This document shows positions 8,661-18,144 of a stretch of DNA of 64,000 bases, in pieces. The stretch spans positions 4,960,001-5,024,000 of the forward strand of contig NZ_AP014624.1 of NCBI RefSeq assembly GCF_000829375.1. The letters are read 5' to 3'. Position 1 is the first letter of the stretch. The number at the start of each line of letters is the position of its first letter. The stretch comes from Chryseobacterium sp. StRB126 (GTDB lineage Bacteria; Bacteroidota; Bacteroidia; Flavobacteriales; Weeksellaceae). The notes beneath the pieces are model-generated. The model made no database searches. It saw only the letters and a program-made list of their open reading frames with translations, and was not told the DNA's origin. The position numbers were made by a program, and so were the translations under genes.

Positions 8661-9308
8661 ATGGAAAAATTATTAGAACAATTCGGAGCAACCTCCAAAG
8701 AACGTGTAGAAAAAGCACTTTCAACATTACAACAGGGAAAAGGTATTCTTTTAGTAGACGATGAAAACCGTGAAAATGAAGGTGACATCATCTTTCCCGC
8801 TTCCACTATTACAGAACAGGACATGGCGCTTTTGATCCGCGAATGCAGCGGTATCGTTTGCTTATGCATTTCCGAAGAAAAAAGTAAGCATCTTAACCTG
8901 CGTCCGATGGTGGAAAACAACAATTCAAAAAATCAAACTGCATTTACCATTTCCATTGAAGCCAGAGAAGGAGTAGAATCCGGAGTTTCGGCAAAAGACC
9001 GTGTAACAACCATCAGAACTGCTGTTGCCGCAGATGCCTTAGCCGAGCATATTGCAAGCCCTGGGCATGTATTTCCTCTGATCGCTAAAAAAGATGGGGT
9101 ATTTGAAAGACGTGGGCACACAGAAGGAAGTGTAGACCTTGTAAAAATGGCTAATCTTGGTGATGATGCTGTACTTTGCGAACTGACCAATGAAGATGGT
9201 TCCATGGCAAGACTTCCGGAAATCGTAGATTTTGCTATGAAAAAAGGAATGAGCGTAGTAACTATTGAAGACATCTACGCGTACCGAAAAATGGTTATGA
9301 GCAACTAG
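8661..9308 (+). CDS. ribB: 3,4-dihydroxy-2-butanone-4-phosphate synthase
   Basis: Converts ribulose 5-phosphate to 3,4-dihydroxy-2-butanone 4-phosphate and formate in riboflavin synthesis. The 215-residue protein has the signature [15 protein letters not shown] near residue 31, which supplies acidic Mg2+/substrate ligands, then RECSGIVC, the H/TEGSVDL segment and the C-terminal EDIYAYR. It is the monofunctional length; the GTP cyclohydrolase II half present in many RibBA proteins is absent. The upstream FMN riboswitch gives feedback control. No other rib gene follows; a terminator closes a single-gene unit. Confidence 0.95.
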   Translation: MEKLLEQFGATSKERVEKALSTLQQGKGILLVDDENRENEGDIIFPASTITEQDMALLIRECSGIVCLCISEEKSKHLNLRPMVENNNSKNQTAFTISIEAREGVESGVSAKDRVTTIRTAVAADALAEHIASPGHVFPLIAKKDGVFERRGHTEGSVDLVKMANLGDDAVLCELTNEDGSMARLPEIVDFAMKKGMSVVTIEDIYAYRKMVMSN

Positions 9309-9336
9309 ACATCAATCCATTTAATGCACAAAATAG

Positions 9337-9364
9337 CCGCCCGACATTGTTGGGCGGTTTTTTA
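9337..9364 (+). terminator. rho-independent terminator of ribB
   Basis: CCGCCC and GGGCGG arms (9337-9342, 9352-9357) followed by six to seven T residues, 28 bases after the ribB stop. Confidence 0.88.
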
Positions 9365-9442
9365 TTTAATTATCTCATTAAAAATAAGTTAACATAAAAA
9401 ATTATTTCATCTTTTTAACTAACTTTAATAAAAAATTTGACC

Positions 9443-10441
9443 ATGAAAAAATCTATCCTTTTTTTGTTGGGAACTTCTGCAATGTTTTCAGCTCAGATCA
9501 CGCTTACAAAAGCTTCCCATGATCCTATCCTCAATGATATTGTGGATAACAGACTTATTACCGGAGCTGTGGATAACTCTGCAACCGGAGCCAATGTAAC
9601 ATTTTCAAACGGAAGTCTTACTTTGGGAACACCTGCACTTGTTAGCTATTTAACGCCTTCAGCCAGTGAAATAAATACTTTTCCCGGCTCCAATATTAAA
9701 ATGGTTGAAGGAGCAACCGCTATACTCTATAAAGCCTCGTCAACAAAACTAGAGATCACAGGAATTGTAAATCCTCAGGTTACACTGAACTTAAGTATGG
9801 ATAATGGAACTTATATCAACTACCCTACTGCCTTCGGGCCTGCACAGACTGATGCTGCCAAGGGAACATTTACTTCTTCCGTAATCAATGGAATATGTGT
9901 AGGAACCACATCTGTTCAGGCAGATGCTTATGGTACATTAATTCTTAGTGGCCAGACTTATAATAATGTCCTTAGAGTAAAATTTATACAAAATTTCAGT
10001 TTACATTTACCTACCGACCTAACATTTACTAATCCTTTGGGTACTGTTACCAATACGGCATATTCTTATTACGATGCCAGTCACAGATATCCGTTGCTCA
10101 GTTCTACCAGCTTAAATATTTCGGTCCCTATATTAGGGATTAATCAGACGACTTCAACTGCAATGGCTTTGAATATGGCAACACTGGCAGTAAGTAATAC
10201 CGTCAAAAAAGAAAGCTTCGGTGTATATCCTAATCCAGCTCAGGACTTCATTAGATTCAAAGGAAATACAGAAGGGTATTCAAAAGCGAATATCTACGCT
10301 CTGGATGGAAAACTCATTAAAACAGCTGATGTAAATTCAGGAAATATACAAATCTCAGATCTTCCGCCAGCTTCTTATTTTATTGAAATCAGTGGAAAAA
10401 ATTCTGAAACTAAAAAGAATCTAAAGTTCATCAAGAAGTAA
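9443..10441 (+). CDS. secreted protein with C-terminal T9SS sorting domain
   Basis: The protein of about 332 residues has a signal peptide (MKKSILFLLGTSAMFSAQ) and ends in a type A T9SS sorting domain: GVYPNPAQDFIRF, LDGKLI, LPPASYFIEI and a lysine-rich tail. The middle is Ser/Thr/Asn-rich beta structure without a recognised catalytic motif. T9SS would carry it across the outer membrane and attach it to the surface or release it. The frame can be extended to a TTG six bases upstream, but the ATG at 9443 fits the signal peptide. A bidirectional terminator follows. Confidence 0.85.
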   Translation: MKKSILFLLGTSAMFSAQITLTKASHDPILNDIVDNRLITGAVDNSATGANVTFSNGSLTLGTPALVSYLTPSASEINTFPGSNIKMVEGATAILYKASSTKLEITGIVNPQVTLNLSMDNGTYINYPTAFGPAQTDAAKGTFTSSVINGICVGTTSVQADAYGTLILSGQTYNNVLRVKFIQNFSLHLPTDLTFTNPLGTVTNTAYSYYDASHRYPLLSSTSLNISVPILGINQTTSTAMALNMATLAVSNTVKKESFGVYPNPAQDFIRFKGNTEGYSKANIYALDGKLIKTADVNSGNIQISDLPPASYFIEISGKNSETKKNLKFIKK

Positions 10442-10444
10442 CAT

Positions 10445-10483
10445 AAAAAAATCTCGTTCAAAGTTGATGAACGAGATTTTTTT
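10445..10483. terminator. bidirectional terminator between convergent genes
   Basis: A perfect 16-base stem (10445-10460 and 10468-10483), with seven A on the left and seven T on the right, lies between the T9SS cargo gene and the convergent receptor gene. Confidence 0.88.
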
Positions 10484-10506
10484 CGATCCTCAGAGAACGC
10501 TAAACA

Positions 10507-12591
10507 TTAAAAAGTAGCAGCCGGGGCAGTATCATTATTCAGCTTTTTCTGGATCTCAGTTTTCTTTCCTTTAGAAAAGTCATAGCTTATTCCCAGAACA
10601 AACATGGATTTATTGTTCATGATCTGTGTATGAAGTCGATAATCCACTAAGCTTTCAGATAAACTTTTTGTTTTATATTCAGAGGGCATTCCCATCCAGT
10701 ACATTCCTGTGGAAAAAGTAAAGTTTTTATGTTTATAGCTAATAAAAATATTATTCTGGTTTTCATTGGTATTCAGAAAAGCGCCGCTTAAGCTATACGT
10801 TGGAATATTAAACTGATATTGTGCTGAAAAGTTTTTATATTCTGAAGACAACACAAAATAATTTCCAAAATAATCATTTTTAATCACTGCACCGGTACTG
10901 GTCTTTACCATTTCGAAAGTAGGAGCTAAATTAGCCTTTATCACCAGCAGATTATTACCGAAGGGCTTATAAGAACCTGAAATAAAAGCTCCCACCTGCT
11001 GAGAATACTGCCCGTTTTCATAAGTCAGCGCATACCCTCCAAAAGTATCGTCTAAAATATAATACTGATTGATGACCCGATCTGTGTAAGAATAGGATAC
11101 ATTTAAATTAAAATCAAAATACTTGTTGTTTAATGAATAGGTTAAATTATTGGTCCATTTCTGTTGAGACTTAAGAAAAGGATTTCCTTTCTGTACAATA
11201 TTGGGCGCCAGCTGCACAACATTACTACTGAGAGCACTGCTCACAGGGCTTATAGGTTTATAGCTGCTTGTAAAACGGAGACTTTGATTATTTTTAAGTT
11301 GATAAGCCAATACTAATTTCGGAGTAAATGACCATTCATCAAAAGTATTTTCTGCACTTTTATTATGAATATTCGTCAACCCTATTCCAATCCGATAGCT
11401 GAATTTATCTATTTTTCCTGCAAATTCACTGTAAAGATATTGCTCCAGATACGTAACTTTATATTGAGAATATCCTGAAAGATTATTCAGATCATTGGAT
11501 ATTGACGAGTTTGAAATACGATATCCTGATGAAAGTTTCCCGGCTGCAAAATCATGGGTATGTGCCAACTCTCCTACCAAACTGGTCTGTTTTGCTTTTA
11601 AAACCATGTCATTATCATATACAGATAGACCGGTTCTTGTCACCCACTCTTTAGCCATTTCTGAAGAATGGGTAGTATAATCAGAACCTACAGCGTTAAT
11701 ACTCAGTTCATCCTTAGTTCCTATTTTTTTAGAATAATAAATATCCAGTTTAGGTGTTACATACTCTGAACCGTTATTTTTAAACATAGAATGTTCTTCA
11801 GCAGCATTGTCTACCGTGAAAATACTTTGCCCTGTTCCTTTTGAAAAACGGTTAAAAATATTCATATTCAGTTTTACCTGAAAAGCATAATCATCAGGAA
11901 CCAACCGGGTATAACGCAATGCTACAGTCTGAAAAGTATATCCGAAATGATCTTTTCTATCCTCATTAGACCTGTAATGCTGACCATCCAGCTGATAATC
12001 GTAAATACTGTTGACCCTTCTGTCTGTGTAATCTCTTAAATTAATAGAATATTCCAGTCCTATATCATTCTTACCTTTTGTATAATTAGCGTAAGCAGAT
12101 GCATTTACAAAACCCGTATTCAATGCTGAAGATCCTTCCGCTCCAAAAACATATCCTGTTTCAGTAGATCTTGTCAGAATATTCACTACAATATCGGCTC
12201 TGGTAGCCCATCTCGCCGGTGGAATATCATAATACTCTACTTTCAACACTTCACTGGGTGCAACACTTCGGATCTGCATATCTGTAGCCTCTACTCCGTT
12301 AATCAGAAATAAAGTAGAGCCTCCTTTGGTACTTGTAATGGTATTGGAAACCGGATCCAGCTGCAGTTCCGGGAGTGTACTCAGTAAATCTTTTGCATAC
12401 CGGGCTCTTTCCAGCGCTTCTTTATCAAAAGTATACACTGCCTTATCAGCAAACTGCTTTTTGCGCTGTGCTTTTACAATGACTTCCTGAAGTTCTTTCG
12501 TTCCGGAGGTACTCGCTGTATCATTTTTAGTTTCCTGCGAAAAAGTCAGAGTTCCACAAAGAAAACAAATCGTGTATATCGTTTTTTTCAT
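10507..12591 (-). CDS. TonB-dependent receptor-like outer membrane beta-barrel protein
   Basis: The 694-residue protein has a signal peptide (MKKTIYTICFLCGTLTFSQ) and a plug-like domain from about residue 33: LQEVIVKAQRKKQF, LLSTLPELQLDP, LINGVEATDMQIRSVAPSEVLKVEYYD. The rest consists of alternating aromatic-rich beta strands of an outer-membrane barrel. It lacks the N-terminal carboxypeptidase-like domain common in SusC-type receptors. Substrate unknown. It is monocistronic: convergent with the T9SS gene on one side and divergent from an outer-membrane protein on the other. Confidence 0.82.
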   Translation of the reverse strand: MKKTIYTICFLCGTLTFSQETKNDTASTSGTKELQEVIVKAQRKKQFADKAVYTFDKEALERARYAKDLLSTLPELQLDPVSNTITSTKGGSTLFLINGVEATDMQIRSVAPSEVLKVEYYDIPPARWATRADIVVNILTRSTETGYVFGAEGSSALNTGFVNASAYANYTKGKNDIGLEYSINLRDYTDRRVNSIYDYQLDGQHYRSNEDRKDHFGYTFQTVALRYTRLVPDDYAFQVKLNMNIFNRFSKGTGQSIFTVDNAAEEHSMFKNNGSEYVTPKLDIYYSKKIGTKDELSINAVGSDYTTHSSEMAKEWVTRTGLSVYDNDMVLKAKQTSLVGELAHTHDFAAGKLSSGYRISNSSISNDLNNLSGYSQYKVTYLEQYLYSEFAGKIDKFSYRIGIGLTNIHNKSAENTFDEWSFTPKLVLAYQLKNNQSLRFTSSYKPISPVSSALSSNVVQLAPNIVQKGNPFLKSQQKWTNNLTYSLNNKYFDFNLNVSYSYTDRVINQYYILDDTFGGYALTYENGQYSQQVGAFISGSYKPFGNNLLVIKANLAPTFEMVKTSTGAVIKNDYFGNYFVLSSEYKNFSAQYQFNIPTYSLSGAFLNTNENQNNIFISYKHKNFTFSTGMYWMGMPSEYKTKSLSESLVDYRLHTQIMNNKSMFVLGISYDFSKGKKTEIQKKLNNDTAPAATF

Positions 12592-12774
12592 ATCAGAAAT
12601 GGATTATACTTTTAGGACAATCTATTGGTGGAATGCATTACATTGATTTTAATTTTAAAATAAAAAAGTATTGCCACTATTAAGGATTTTGGTATTTTTT
12701 TCTATTAGCTTAAATTATTATGTTAAATTCAGCCCGTTTTTTGCTGCTACTTTTTTATCCTAAAATATAAGATT

Positions 12775-13527
12775 ATGAAAAAAGTAATCCTATTCTTCCC
12801 ATTTCTTCTGTTTTCAGCATTGGAAGCACAGGAGAACCAGAACATTCCTACTGAGAAGATGAACATCATCAAGACGAATGTTACTGCTTACGCATTCAGA
12901 AATATCAATCTGTCTTATGAACGCGCTTTTAACCAATGGTTTTCGCTGAATATTGGTTTCGGAACTATGCCGGAAGGAAAGGTCCCTTTCATTAACGCAT
13001 TCCTGAAAGATAAGGATGAAAAAAGATTTGAAAATCTAAAGGTAAAAGCTGCCAATTTCACCATTGAACCAAGGTTTTATATTGGAAAAGGCTACGGAAA
13101 AGGATTTTATTTTGCTCCTTATTACCGGTATTCTGATGTTTCTTCCAATACTTTTGATTTCTACTATGACTATAATGGCCCTGATGGAAACACGTATCAG
13201 ATTCCTCTTAAAGGTCAGGGAAACACCAAAGGGAATAGCGGCGGACTTATGGTAGGGGTACAGTTTTTCCTTACCAGAAGTCAAAACCTGGTCCTTGATT
13301 TCTGGATTGCAGGGGCTCATTACGGAAGCGGAAAAGGCGATTTTACAATGACCTCAGATTATGTTCTAACTCCGGATATGCAGGCACAATTAAAAAAAGA
13401 AATAGAAAATTTAGATATTCCGTTTGTAAAATATACTGTAGAGACCAATGCCAACGGAGCCAAAATAAAAGTGGACGGACCATGGGCCGGTTTCAGAAGC
13501 GGACTTTCTTTGGGGTACAGGTTTTAA
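12775..13527 (+). CDS. outer membrane beta-barrel protein (DUF3575-like)
   Basis: The 250-residue protein has a signal peptide ending near EAQ. A repeated strand pattern follows: IIKTNVTAYAFRNINLSYERAF, FTIEPRFYIGKGYGKGFYFAPYYRY and a C-terminal aromatic GLSLGYRF. This is the pattern of small Bacteroidota outer-membrane barrels of the DUF3575 type. Function unknown. The 180 bases upstream separate it from the divergent receptor gene and contain no clear regulatory repeat. Confidence 0.65.
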   Translation: MKKVILFFPFLLFSALEAQENQNIPTEKMNIIKTNVTAYAFRNINLSYERAFNQWFSLNIGFGTMPEGKVPFINAFLKDKDEKRFENLKVKAANFTIEPRFYIGKGYGKGFYFAPYYRYSDVSSNTFDFYYDYNGPDGNTYQIPLKGQGNTKGNSGGLMVGVQFFLTRSQNLVLDFWIAGAHYGSGKGDFTMTSDYVLTPDMQAQLKKEIENLDIPFVKYTVETNANGAKIKVDGPWAGFRSGLSLGYRF

Positions 13528-13597
13528 AAAAATGTAATAAAAGCTCAAAATCACAACAAATTATTCTTTTATGAACAGTTTTTTTTATCTTTATAAC

Positions 13598-13609
13598 AAA
13601 CAATTGTTT
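13598..13609. promoter_or_regulatory. 12-base palindrome upstream of the response regulator gene
   Basis: AAACAATTGTTT is a perfect palindrome 20 bases before the response regulator ATG. It could be an autoregulatory site or part of the leader. It is AT-rich, so chance is possible. Confidence 0.25.
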
Positions 13610-13628
13610 ATTTTGGATCAGTACCGAT

Positions 13629-14306
13629 ATGAAAATCCTTATCATAGAAGATCATAAAGAACTTGCAGCGAATACGATAGATTATCTCAAAAAAGAGGAT
13701 TATGTCTGTGAAGTAGCTTCTACTACAAAAGAAGCTTTAGAAAAAATTGAACTTTTTGAATACGACTGTATTCTTCTAGATCTTATGCTGCCTGACGGTA
13801 ACGGACTGGATATTTTAAAACATATTAAAAATGACAGTTCGCAGACAAGTGTCATTATTGTTTCCGCAAAAAACTCACTGGATACAAAACTGACGGGATT
13901 AGATGATGGAGCAGATGATTATATTACCAAACCTTTTTCTCTGCCGGAACTTCATTCAAGGATTAAAGCAGTTCTCAGAAGAAGAACTCCTGAAATGAAT
14001 CACCTTCTTACTTTCAATGAAATTACAATAGACCTGGAAGCTAAAGAATGTAAAATCAATGATCAGTCAGTTAATCTTACAAAAAAAGAACTGCATCTTC
14101 TCATCTATTTTATCAACAATCAAAACAGAATGCTCTCCAAGCAAGCTATTGCAAGCCATTTATGGGGAGATTACACCTATAGCATTGATAATATAGATTT
14201 CGTTTACCAACATTTAAAAAATTTACGCAAAAAAATTCTTGATGCAGGCGGACATGATTATCTTCATACAGTTTATGGATTGGGTTATAAATGGATTGAT
14301 CAATGA
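13629..14306 (+). CDS. OmpR/PhoB-family response regulator
   Basis: The 225-residue protein has an N-terminal receiver with the acidic pair after ILIIEDH, the phosphoacceptor in DCILLDLMLPDG near residue 52, a Ser in VSAKN and the lysine in ITKPF. A C-terminal winged helix follows from about residue 125, ending in HTVYGLGYKW. Its stop overlaps the start of the histidine kinase gene by four bases (ATGA). Its likely target is the porin gene just downstream, where tandem 11-base repeats lie before the start. Confidence 0.93.
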   Translation: MKILIIEDHKELAANTIDYLKKEDYVCEVASTTKEALEKIELFEYDCILLDLMLPDGNGLDILKHIKNDSSQTSVIIVSAKNSLDTKLTGLDDGADDYITKPFSLPELHSRIKAVLRRRTPEMNHLLTFNEITIDLEAKECKINDQSVNLTKKELHLLIYFINNQNRMLSKQAIASHLWGDYTYSIDNIDFVYQHLKNLRKKILDAGGHDYLHTVYGLGYKWIDQ

Positions 14307-15583
14307 ATTTAAGTTTCCGCTTTGCCAGAGCATTCACCATTTTGGTATTCTTCGTCCTTATCACTGGATTTGCTATTCTTTATTTTGCTTTTGAAAGAGC
14401 AACCATGCGATCTGCTATTCTCAAGCTCGAGGATCTGAATGCTTATGTGGCCAATAAACTGGAACAGAATCCTAACTATGATTATCTTACTGCACACCAT
14501 CGGCAAACCCAGGTCAAAATTCTTCCGTTTACGTCCCAGGTCACTAAAGAAAAAATAATTGAAGAAAAATATATCTGGAATAAAAGCATCCAATCATATA
14601 TCAACAAGATTACTGTAGTTACCTATCCTGTCATTCATCAAAAAAAATATGCTATAAAAAGTGTACGGTACATTACCATTATTGAAAACGATTTTCTGAT
14701 CAGTCTTATCATGGTTGTTGCATGGATTATGGTTTTCCTTATTATTCTCACTATTATTGTCAGCGTTCTGGTTTCCAAAAAAATACTTGAACCGTTTTAT
14801 CGCGCAATGGATGAAATCAAAAAATTCAGACTGAAAGACAGCCGTCCTATGAACCTGATGGAAACCCAGACAGAAGAATTTAAATCATTGAATACGTTTC
14901 TCATAAAAATGTCTGAAAGCTCTAAAAAAGACTATCATCTATTGGAGGAATTATCAGAAAATACTTCTCATGAACTTCAAACTCCTTTAGCTTCTATTAA
15001 GGGAAAAATAGAACTCCTTATAGACAGTGAACTCTCGGAAAACCAACTCATCACCCTTTCTTCAATGAATGATGAGCTGGACAGGCTTTCATCTATCAAT
15101 CAATCTCTGATTCTTTTAGCCAAACTGGACCATTTTGAAAAAACAGATTCACAACTTATCAATTTTTCAGAACTACTGAAAGCCCGATTGCAGTACTTTG
15201 AAGATCTGTTTGAAATTCAGAACCTAACCCTGATACAGGAAATTCAAGAAGAGGTATTTCTTAATTTTGATACCAATTTAGCTAGTATTGTTATCAATAA
15301 CCTCATCAATAATTCCAAACGACATAATATCGATCACGGAAAAATCTCTGTAGTCCTTACAGAGACTTATTTACAGATTTCAAATACCGGAAATCCCCCT
15401 ACCGTTTCTACGGAGGAATTATTTAAAAGATTCAAGCGTGGAAACCCTAATCAAAACTCCATTGGGATCGGTTTGGCGCTGGTGAAGAAGATTTTAGAGA
15501 TTTATAATGCAGAAATATCTTATCATTTTGAGAACAACCTCCATATCACACGTATCGATTTCTCAAAACAAACCACTGATTAA
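14303..15583 (+). CDS. sensor histidine kinase
   Basis: A 426-residue membrane kinase. One transmembrane helix lies near residues 9-30 and a second near residues 135-160, enclosing a periplasmic sensor of about 100 residues. The H-box is SHELQTPLASIKGKI near residue 225, the N-box VINNLINNSKRHN near 335 and the G-box GIGLALVKKI near 395. It phosphorylates the upstream response regulator, with which it shares an ATGA overlap. The signal is unknown; the neighbouring porin and MHS transporter suggest a carboxylate nutrient. Confidence 0.92.
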   Translation: MNLSFRFARAFTILVFFVLITGFAILYFAFERATMRSAILKLEDLNAYVANKLEQNPNYDYLTAHHRQTQVKILPFTSQVTKEKIIEEKYIWNKSIQSYINKITVVTYPVIHQKKYAIKSVRYITIIENDFLISLIMVVAWIMVFLIILTIIVSVLVSKKILEPFYRAMDEIKKFRLKDSRPMNLMETQTEEFKSLNTFLIKMSESSKKDYHLLEELSENTSHELQTPLASIKGKIELLIDSELSENQLITLSSMNDELDRLSSINQSLILLAKLDHFEKTDSQLINFSELLKARLQYFEDLFEIQNLTLIQEIQEEVFLNFDTNLASIVINNLINNSKRHNIDHGKISVVLTETYLQISNTGNPPTVSTEELFKRFKRGNPNQNSIGIGLALVKKILEIYNAEISYHFENNLHITRIDFSKQTTD

Positions 15584-15620
15584 CAAAAAGATAACAATAA
15601 AAATTCAAATTCTGTAAAAA

Positions 15621-15642
15621 CTTCAGAATTTCTTCAGAATTT
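15621..15642. promoter_or_regulatory. tandem 11-base repeats, candidate response-regulator operator
   Basis: CTTCAGAATTT occurs twice in direct, gap-free tandem (15621-15631 and 15632-15642), 14 bases before the porin gene. OmpR-family regulators bind direct repeats spaced by about one helical turn, so this is the probable site of the adjacent regulator. Confidence 0.55.
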
Positions 15643-15655
15643 ATATATTGTTTAG

Positions 15656-16713
15656 GTGCAAACAAAAGCACTTATGAAAAAACTGCTCTTTATTTTTAGT
15701 GTAATGGTCATGCAATACTGTTATAGCCAGGATACAATCAGTATCAAAAAAAATCCTGAAGAAAACTCTTCTGAGAAAAATCCTTTGGATATCGGAGAGC
15801 TTAAAATCAAGCTCAACTCCAAAGGCGATCAATGGATAAAGTTTGGTATTTCCAGCCAGATCTGGCTCCGGAGTATCGAAAATAATCCAGGAACCAGTGT
15901 GAATGGAGTTCCCCAGGAACAAACATACGATGCCGGAATCAGGAGAATGAGATTAACGATTCAAAGTCAGGTGACTCCTTTTTATTCTGTTTTCTTACAA
16001 ATGGGTATTAACAATCAGAATTTCATCTCAGGTGGTGGAACTGGTACTGGAAACAACGGAGCCGGAAAAAAGGCACCGTTCTTTTTCCATGATGCTTATA
16101 ATGAACTGGCTATTATTCCAAGAAATAATTTTCAGACAGGAAAACCCAATAAGAATAACCTTTATTTGGGAGCAGGTCTGCATTCCTGGAATGGGGTCAG
16201 CCGTCTTACCAATGCCAGTACAACCAAAATGCTTGCAGGGGATCTTCCTATTTTCAATTTTCCTTCTATTGAAATTGCCGATCAGTTTTCAAGACAACTG
16301 GGAGTGTTTGTCCATGGAGAATTTGACAGACTTAACTACAGGTTCAGCGTCAACAAACCTTTTGCTACCAATCTAAAACCGGTAGTTGGAGGGCCTGCAG
16401 TAGACAATAACCAAAGTGGAAAATTGTCTTATTCGGGATACGCATTTTACCAGTTTTTTAATAAAGAAACTACTGTCACCTCTTTTTTATCCGGAAACAA
16501 TCTTGCAGCCAAAAAAGTTCTGAATATCGGTGCCGGTTTCTACACCAGCAAAGATGCTACACAAAGCCAGCCATCAGAAAATGTTTTTGCATCCCATCCA
16601 TCCAACACCTTTGGAGCTGATATCTATTCAGAAATACCCTTAGGAAATAAAACTAAAGAAATGGGGCTTACCTTCTATTCGGTATTTTACAATTACAATT
16701 ACGGACCTAATTA
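15656..16713 (+). pseudogene. 5' part of an IS-disrupted outer-membrane porin gene
   Basis: This encodes a signal peptide (cleavage near YCYSQ) and about 350 residues of a porin: IKLNSKGDQWIKFGISSQIWLR, RRMRLTIQSQVTPFYSVFLQMGINNQN and many later aromatic-ended strands. It reads YGPN and then hits a stop created by the insertion sequence at 16714. Joining 16713 to 17751, with one target-site copy removed, restores an uninterrupted frame of about 476 residues (YGPNYLRMSGLLNPG at the joint). The protein resembles Bacteroidota porins next to carboxylate transporters. As it stands the barrel cannot be completed. Confidence 0.88.
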
Positions 16714-17744
16714 ACCTGAGTTCGGTTTAAGCAAAATTTAAAAATAGTTGACCGTCATTTACTTTTTTTAAGTTAAGTGACGGTTTTTTTGGAAAGAAAC
16801 AATATGCTGTTAGCCCTCCCAAGATATTCATTATAAAATTGTTCACACTTCGGTGTCTGGTGTGTTCAACCTGACAGTGATTCTTTAGTTCGTCATTTAT
16901 GGTTTCAATGATAGCTCTTTTTCTAAGCAAAATCTTGTCTTCCATTGTCATTATGTGATTTTTCATATTCTTTCTAAGTTTGGTAAAGAGTTGAATACCA
17001 TCTGCAAAAAGCATCTCCCACAAGGCTTTTGAGAGATACCCTTTATCGGCAAACAACTTCCCAAACAATTGCTTGGTCATTTTCTTAATATGTTTCGGAT
17101 TTCGGTCATCCACATTTCCTTTTGTCAAATAAAAGGATAAAAGTTCTCCTTTTTCATTGCATACCAAATGTAGTTTGAAGCCGTAAAACCAGCCCATTGA
17201 GGACTTTCCGCGTTCTGCGAAACCTTTGAAAACTTTATGATTATGTATCCTTTGGTTTCTACAGACTTTCAAAGTTGTACTGTCCATAAAGCTGATTCCT
17301 GTGCATTTTCCAAGACATTTTTCTTTCAAAAACAAGACAAAAACAACAAAACATCTTTGTTGGAGCTCGATAAACCTGTTGTAGGAAAGCCTATTTGGAA
17401 ATAAATCTTTCCAATATCCACAAACTACTTCCTGATAGTAATGTTTAAATGTTTTGTGAGCTCCCAAATGAAAGCCTATCATGATTGTGATAATTTCAGA
17501 ATCAAACATTTTTGAAGTTCTGTTTCTTCTTTTCTTGCTGTCTCCTAATGCTTCTAGCTTTAATTTTTTAATTTGCGCATCAAACTCTTTACAAAAATCA
17601 TCAATTTGTACAAAAATATTTGTAATTTGGTCTTTCAAATTCATAGCAATAAATCGTTTAAATATTTGAATGTCAGAAACTTAAATATACGAATTATTGC
17701 TATTTTTTACAAAGTTTATCTCAATTATTATCCCGAACTCAGGT
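16714..17744 (-). mobile_element. IS982-family insertion sequence, complete
   Basis: A 1031-base element with 12-base terminal inverted repeats ACCTGAGTTCGG (16714-16725) and CCGAACTCAGGT (17733-17744). It is flanked by a direct repeat TAATTA (16708-16713 and 17745-17750), a 6-base target duplication. It carries one transposase gene on the minus strand, against the host porin gene. Perfect ends, an intact transposase and intact duplications indicate a recent insertion. Reverse-oriented transcription could reduce expression of the downstream MHS transporter. Confidence 0.95.
16727..17644 (-). CDS. IS982-family transposase
   Basis: A full-length 305-residue DDE transposase. The catalytic residues are visible in FMDSTTLKVC (D), KLFADKGYLS (D) and AIIETINDELK (E). 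The N-terminal region with KMFDSEIITIMIGFHLGAHKTFKHYY and the late RHRSVNNFIMNILGGLTAY are typical of IS982. No frameshift or internal stop is seen, so it is probably active. It fills nearly the whole element between the terminal repeats. Confidence 0.95.
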   Translation of the reverse strand: MNLKDQITNIFVQIDDFCKEFDAQIKKLKLEALGDSKKRRNRTSKMFDSEIITIMIGFHLGAHKTFKHYYQEVVCGYWKDLFPNRLSYNRFIELQQRCFVVFVLFLKEKCLGKCTGISFMDSTTLKVCRNQRIHNHKVFKGFAERGKSSMGWFYGFKLHLVCNEKGELLSFYLTKGNVDDRNPKHIKKMTKQLFGKLFADKGYLSKALWEMLFADGIQLFTKLRKNMKNHIMTMEDKILLRKRAIIETINDELKNHCQVEHTRHRSVNNFIMNILGGLTAYCFFPKKPSLNLKKVNDGQLFLNFA

Positions 17745-17750
17745 TAATTA

Positions 17751-18123
17751 CTTAAGGATGAGCGGACTTCTCAATCCCGGTACTCAGGATCCTGCATTCA
17801 TTGGCCAAAGAGCATTGGAAGGTGCCGGAAATAACAGGGTTTTGATGGGAACAGGAAATATCTGGTTTTCCCAGGCAGGCTTTGTTATTCCAAAATTCAG
17901 CAACGTTTTAAAAATTCAGCCATTTTTCAACTATGCTCTTAAAAATATGGAAGCTCTCAACCAAAACGGAAGCTATTATGATGTGGGTGCTAATTTTTAT
18001 TTATATGGTCAAAATGCAAGAATTGTTGCTCAGTATAGCAGCAGACCATTATATGATATTGCCTCCAAAACTATTTTTGACAGAAAAGGTGAATTTCTAC
18101 TGTCTCTTCAAATTGTACTTTAA
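17751..18123 (+). pseudogene. 3' part of the IS-disrupted porin gene
   Basis: This encodes the last 124 residues of the porin, from YLRMSGLLNPG to the terminal FLLSLQIVL, including the final barrel strands (GANFYLYGQNARIVAQYSSRP). An ATG at 17758 lets it look like a separate 121-residue gene, but it has no signal peptide. It follows the right target duplication directly and continues the frame of the 5' part, so it is a fragment, not a gene. The MHS transporter starts 22 bases later. Confidence 0.88.
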
Positions 18124-18144
18124 AAAATTTAATATCTTACTTAT

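Noticed and set aside
8461..8676. 71-residue frame within the region before ribB
   Set aside because: It lies entirely over the FMN riboswitch and expression platform and starts at an internal GTG; it is an RNA element, not a gene.
17573..17755. 60-residue frame at the right end of the IS
   Set aside because: It is antisense to the transposase start and runs over the terminal repeat; no gene features.
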